NCBI GenBank assembly: GCA_910586215.1
Contig: CAJUGH010000051.1
Coordinates: 1-15,180 of the forward strand
Source: an uncultured Acetatifactor sp.
Lineage (GTDB): Bacteria > Bacillota > Clostridia > Lachnospirales > Lachnospiraceae
Length of the DNA stretch: 15,180 bases
Direction of reading: 5' to 3'
Made by a program: the position numbers and the translations under genes
Shown: positions 14,355 through 15,180 of the stretch, in pieces
Layout of the letters: the number at the start of each line of letters is the position of its first letter
Position numbering within the stretch: position 1 is the first letter of the stretch
The notes under the pieces: model-generated
The model's input: only the letters and a program-made list of their open reading frames with translations
The model's database searches: none
What the model was told of the DNA's origin: nothing

Positions 14355-14467
14355 CCAAGACGAAAAGATTTTCTAAAATCATAAAATACATGATTTAAGA
14401 AAATCTATGTTTCGTCTCCGGGAAATGTGCAAGCACATTTCCCCCACTGGCAAACAGTTCGTCTTGG
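14355..14467 (+). ncRNA. candidate structured RNA element with two competing long stems
   Basis: CCAAGACGAA (14355-14364) is the exact complement of TTCGTCTTGG (14458-14467), a 10-bp outer helix. The same 5' arm can instead join AGACGAAA (14358-14365) with TTTCGTCT (14410-14417), continuing as AGATTTTCT/AGAAAATCT (14366-14374 with 14398-14406) and AAATCAT/ATGATTT (14376-14382 with 14390-14396). This makes a stem of about 24 bp with a 3-base bulge and one A-A mismatch. A perfect 11-bp hairpin GGGAAATGTGC/GCACATTTCCC (14420-14443) lies between. The two uses of the 5' arm exclude each other. No poly-T follows. It could equally be a palindromic repeat inserted here. Confidence 0.45.
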
Positions 14468-14635
14468 AAAGATCGGATTGGATCAGATTCTGGATGAATG
14501 TCCGGTTGGGTGCAGACCCCAATCAATGAGTAATGAAAGACGCACCACAAAACAGACCAGACGGTGCGCACGGTGCCTGCCTGCAGAAGTACTGTAGGTC
14601 GGGTGCAGGATGGATTCCTGACAGGAAGCTATCCC

Positions 14636-14653
14636 ACATTCAAAAATGAATGT
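14636..14653 (+). promoter_or_regulatory. hairpin immediately upstream of the rpsM ribosome binding site
   Basis: ACATTCA (14636-14642) pairs perfectly with TGAATGT (14647-14653) around an AAAA loop. GGAGG at 14663-14667 follows ten bases later and the rpsM ATG is at 14676. The stem does not hide the ribosome binding site as drawn, but it could act as a spacer or protein-binding site. Confidence 0.4.
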
Positions 14654-14675
14654 ACAGGAAATGGAGGAAATGTAA

Positions 14676-15047
14676 ATGGCTCGTATCGCAGGTGTTGACT
14701 TACCTAGAGAAAAACGAATTGAGATCGGTTTGACCTATGTCTATGGGATTGGCAGGCCTACTGCCAACAAGGTATTGGCAGAGGCAGGCGTGAATCCTGA
14801 TACCAGGGTTCGGGATGTGACGGATGACGAAGTGAGGAAGATCGCGGAAGCCATCGACAAGCTGGGCGTTACAGTGGAAGGTGACTTGAGGCGTGAGATT
14901 GCGCTGAATATCAAGCGTCTGCAGGAGATCGGCTGTTACCGTGGGATCCGCCACCGTAAGGGTCTTCCCGTCCGCGGCCAGAATACCAAGAACAATGCGA
15001 GAACCCGCAAGGGACCCAAGAGGACCGTTGCAAATAAGAAGAAGTAA
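14676..15047 (+). CDS. rpsM: 30S ribosomal protein S13
   Basis: The 123-residue product begins MARIAGVDLPREKRIEIGLT and has the helix-two-turn-helix segment YVYGIGRPTANKVLAEAGVN. The basic tail carries GIRHRKGLPVRGQNTKNNAR and TRKGPKRTVANKKK, reaching toward P-site tRNA. S13 sits on the small-subunit head and forms bridges with L5. GGAGG at 14663-14667 gives eight bases to the ATG. In standard order it would follow rpmJ closely; here a 460-base structured spacer intervenes. Confidence 0.98.
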   Translation: MARIAGVDLPREKRIEIGLTYVYGIGRPTANKVLAEAGVNPDTRVRDVTDDEVRKIAEAIDKLGVTVEGDLRREIALNIKRLQEIGCYRGIRHRKGLPVRGQNTKNNARTRKGPKRTVANKKK

Positions 15048-15092
15048 TTTCACGTAACTGTAAATTCAAGGAGAAAGTAGGTTAGTTTAAAA

Positions 15093-15180
15093 ATGGCGAA
15101 ACAGGTTGCAAAAAAAGTAACAAAGAAGCGCGTAAAGAAAAACGTTGAACGCGGACAGGCACATATCCAGTCTTCTTTTA
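15093..15180 (+). CDS. rpsK: 30S ribosomal protein S11, N-terminal part (runs off window)
   Basis: Only 29 residues are visible, MAKQVAKKVTKKRVKKNVER followed by GQAHIQSSF, the lysine-rich tail and first strand typical of S11. S11 lies on the small-subunit platform near the mRNA exit channel. The gene continues past the window, presumably toward rpsD, rpoA and rplQ. The start is clear by homology, but the best ribosome binding sequence, AAGGAGA at 15068-15074, is 18 bases from the ATG, far more than the 6-9 seen for its neighbours. Confidence 0.95.
   Translation, partial: MAKQVAKKVTKKRVKKNVERGQAHIQSSF

Larger units (their letters stand above)
14216..14675 (+). other. 460-nt gene-free, hairpin-rich spacer between rpmJ and rpsM, candidate structured leader RNA
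   Basis: No convincing gene lies here, yet the transcript from the rpmJ promoter must cross it to reach rpsM. It folds repeatedly: ACAGCCA/TGGCTGT with a GGTG loop (14229-14246), GGTTC/GAACC (14260-14292), CAGTGC/GCACTG with an ATCG loop (14292-14307), the large stem at 14358-14417, GGGAAATGTGC/GCACATTTCCC (14420-14443), GATTGG/CCAATC enclosing TTGGGT/ACCCCAA, CGCACC/GGTGCG (about 14541-14569), and ACATTCA/TGAATGT just before rpsM. In most Firmicutes this gap is a few tens of bases. It may be a cis-regulatory leader, an inserted repeat element, or both. Confidence 0.55.

Noticed and set aside
14349..14379. Possible promoter TTGATA with TAAAAT inside the rpmJ-rpsM spacer
   Set aside because: Spacing is 19 bases and both boxes lie in the AT-rich arm of a strong stem; weaker than the clear promoter at 14040-14068.

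Overview
The window is part of a Firmicutes ribosomal-protein supercluster (late S10, spc and start of the alpha operon). All recognisable genes are on the + strand. The protein sequences (S14 of the four-cysteine zinc type, L36 with C-C-C-H, a small KOW-domain gene between map and infA, adenylate kinase with a four-cysteine lid), strong AGGAGG ribosome binding sites and middling GC content suggest a Clostridia genome, most likely Lachnospiraceae. The family assignment is inference from sequence character, not from a search.

Layout. Positions 2-6949 hold the end of rpsC, then rplP, rpmC, rpsQ, rplN, rplX, rplE, rpsZ (zinc S14), rpsH, rplF, rplR, rpsE, rpmD, rplO and secY. Spacing is tight (TAATG overlaps at rplP/rpmC and rplO/secY), apart from a few hairpin-bearing gaps. 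A textbook intrinsic terminator follows secY. Positions 7045-9011 carry adk, map, a KOW-domain RNA-binding protein gene and infA. Positions 9062-13847 hold three large polytopic membrane protein genes. The third is a recognisable GT-C (ArnT/PMT-like) glycosyltransferase, the second looks like the same superfamily, and the first is an unrecognised multi-pass protein with a long charged loop. In the usual Firmicutes order infA is followed directly by rpmJ, so this 4.8-kb block interrupts the cluster. After it come a possible 136-bp inverted-repeat element, a strong extended -10 promoter, rpmJ, a 460-nt gene-free spacer full of hairpins, rpsM, and the start of rpsK.

How it fits together. The r-protein genes supply both ribosomal subunits. 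SecY is the translocon channel, Map removes initiator methionine, Adk balances adenine nucleotides, and IF-1 acts in initiation. The membrane block probably works in cell-envelope or exported glycan assembly from lipid-linked sugars and has no evident tie to translation. The sequence shows how the cluster could be re-partitioned: a terminator after secY may lower expression of adk-map-infA and the membrane genes, and a new promoter just before rpmJ restores strong transcription for rpmJ-rpsM-rpsK.

The best candidates for something undescribed are the structured rpmJ-rpsM spacer, which has two mutually exclusive long pairings, the three-gene glycosyltransferase-like insertion, and the triple tandem hairpin repeat between rpsH and rplF. 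I see no CRISPR array, tRNA, rRNA or insertion sequence.
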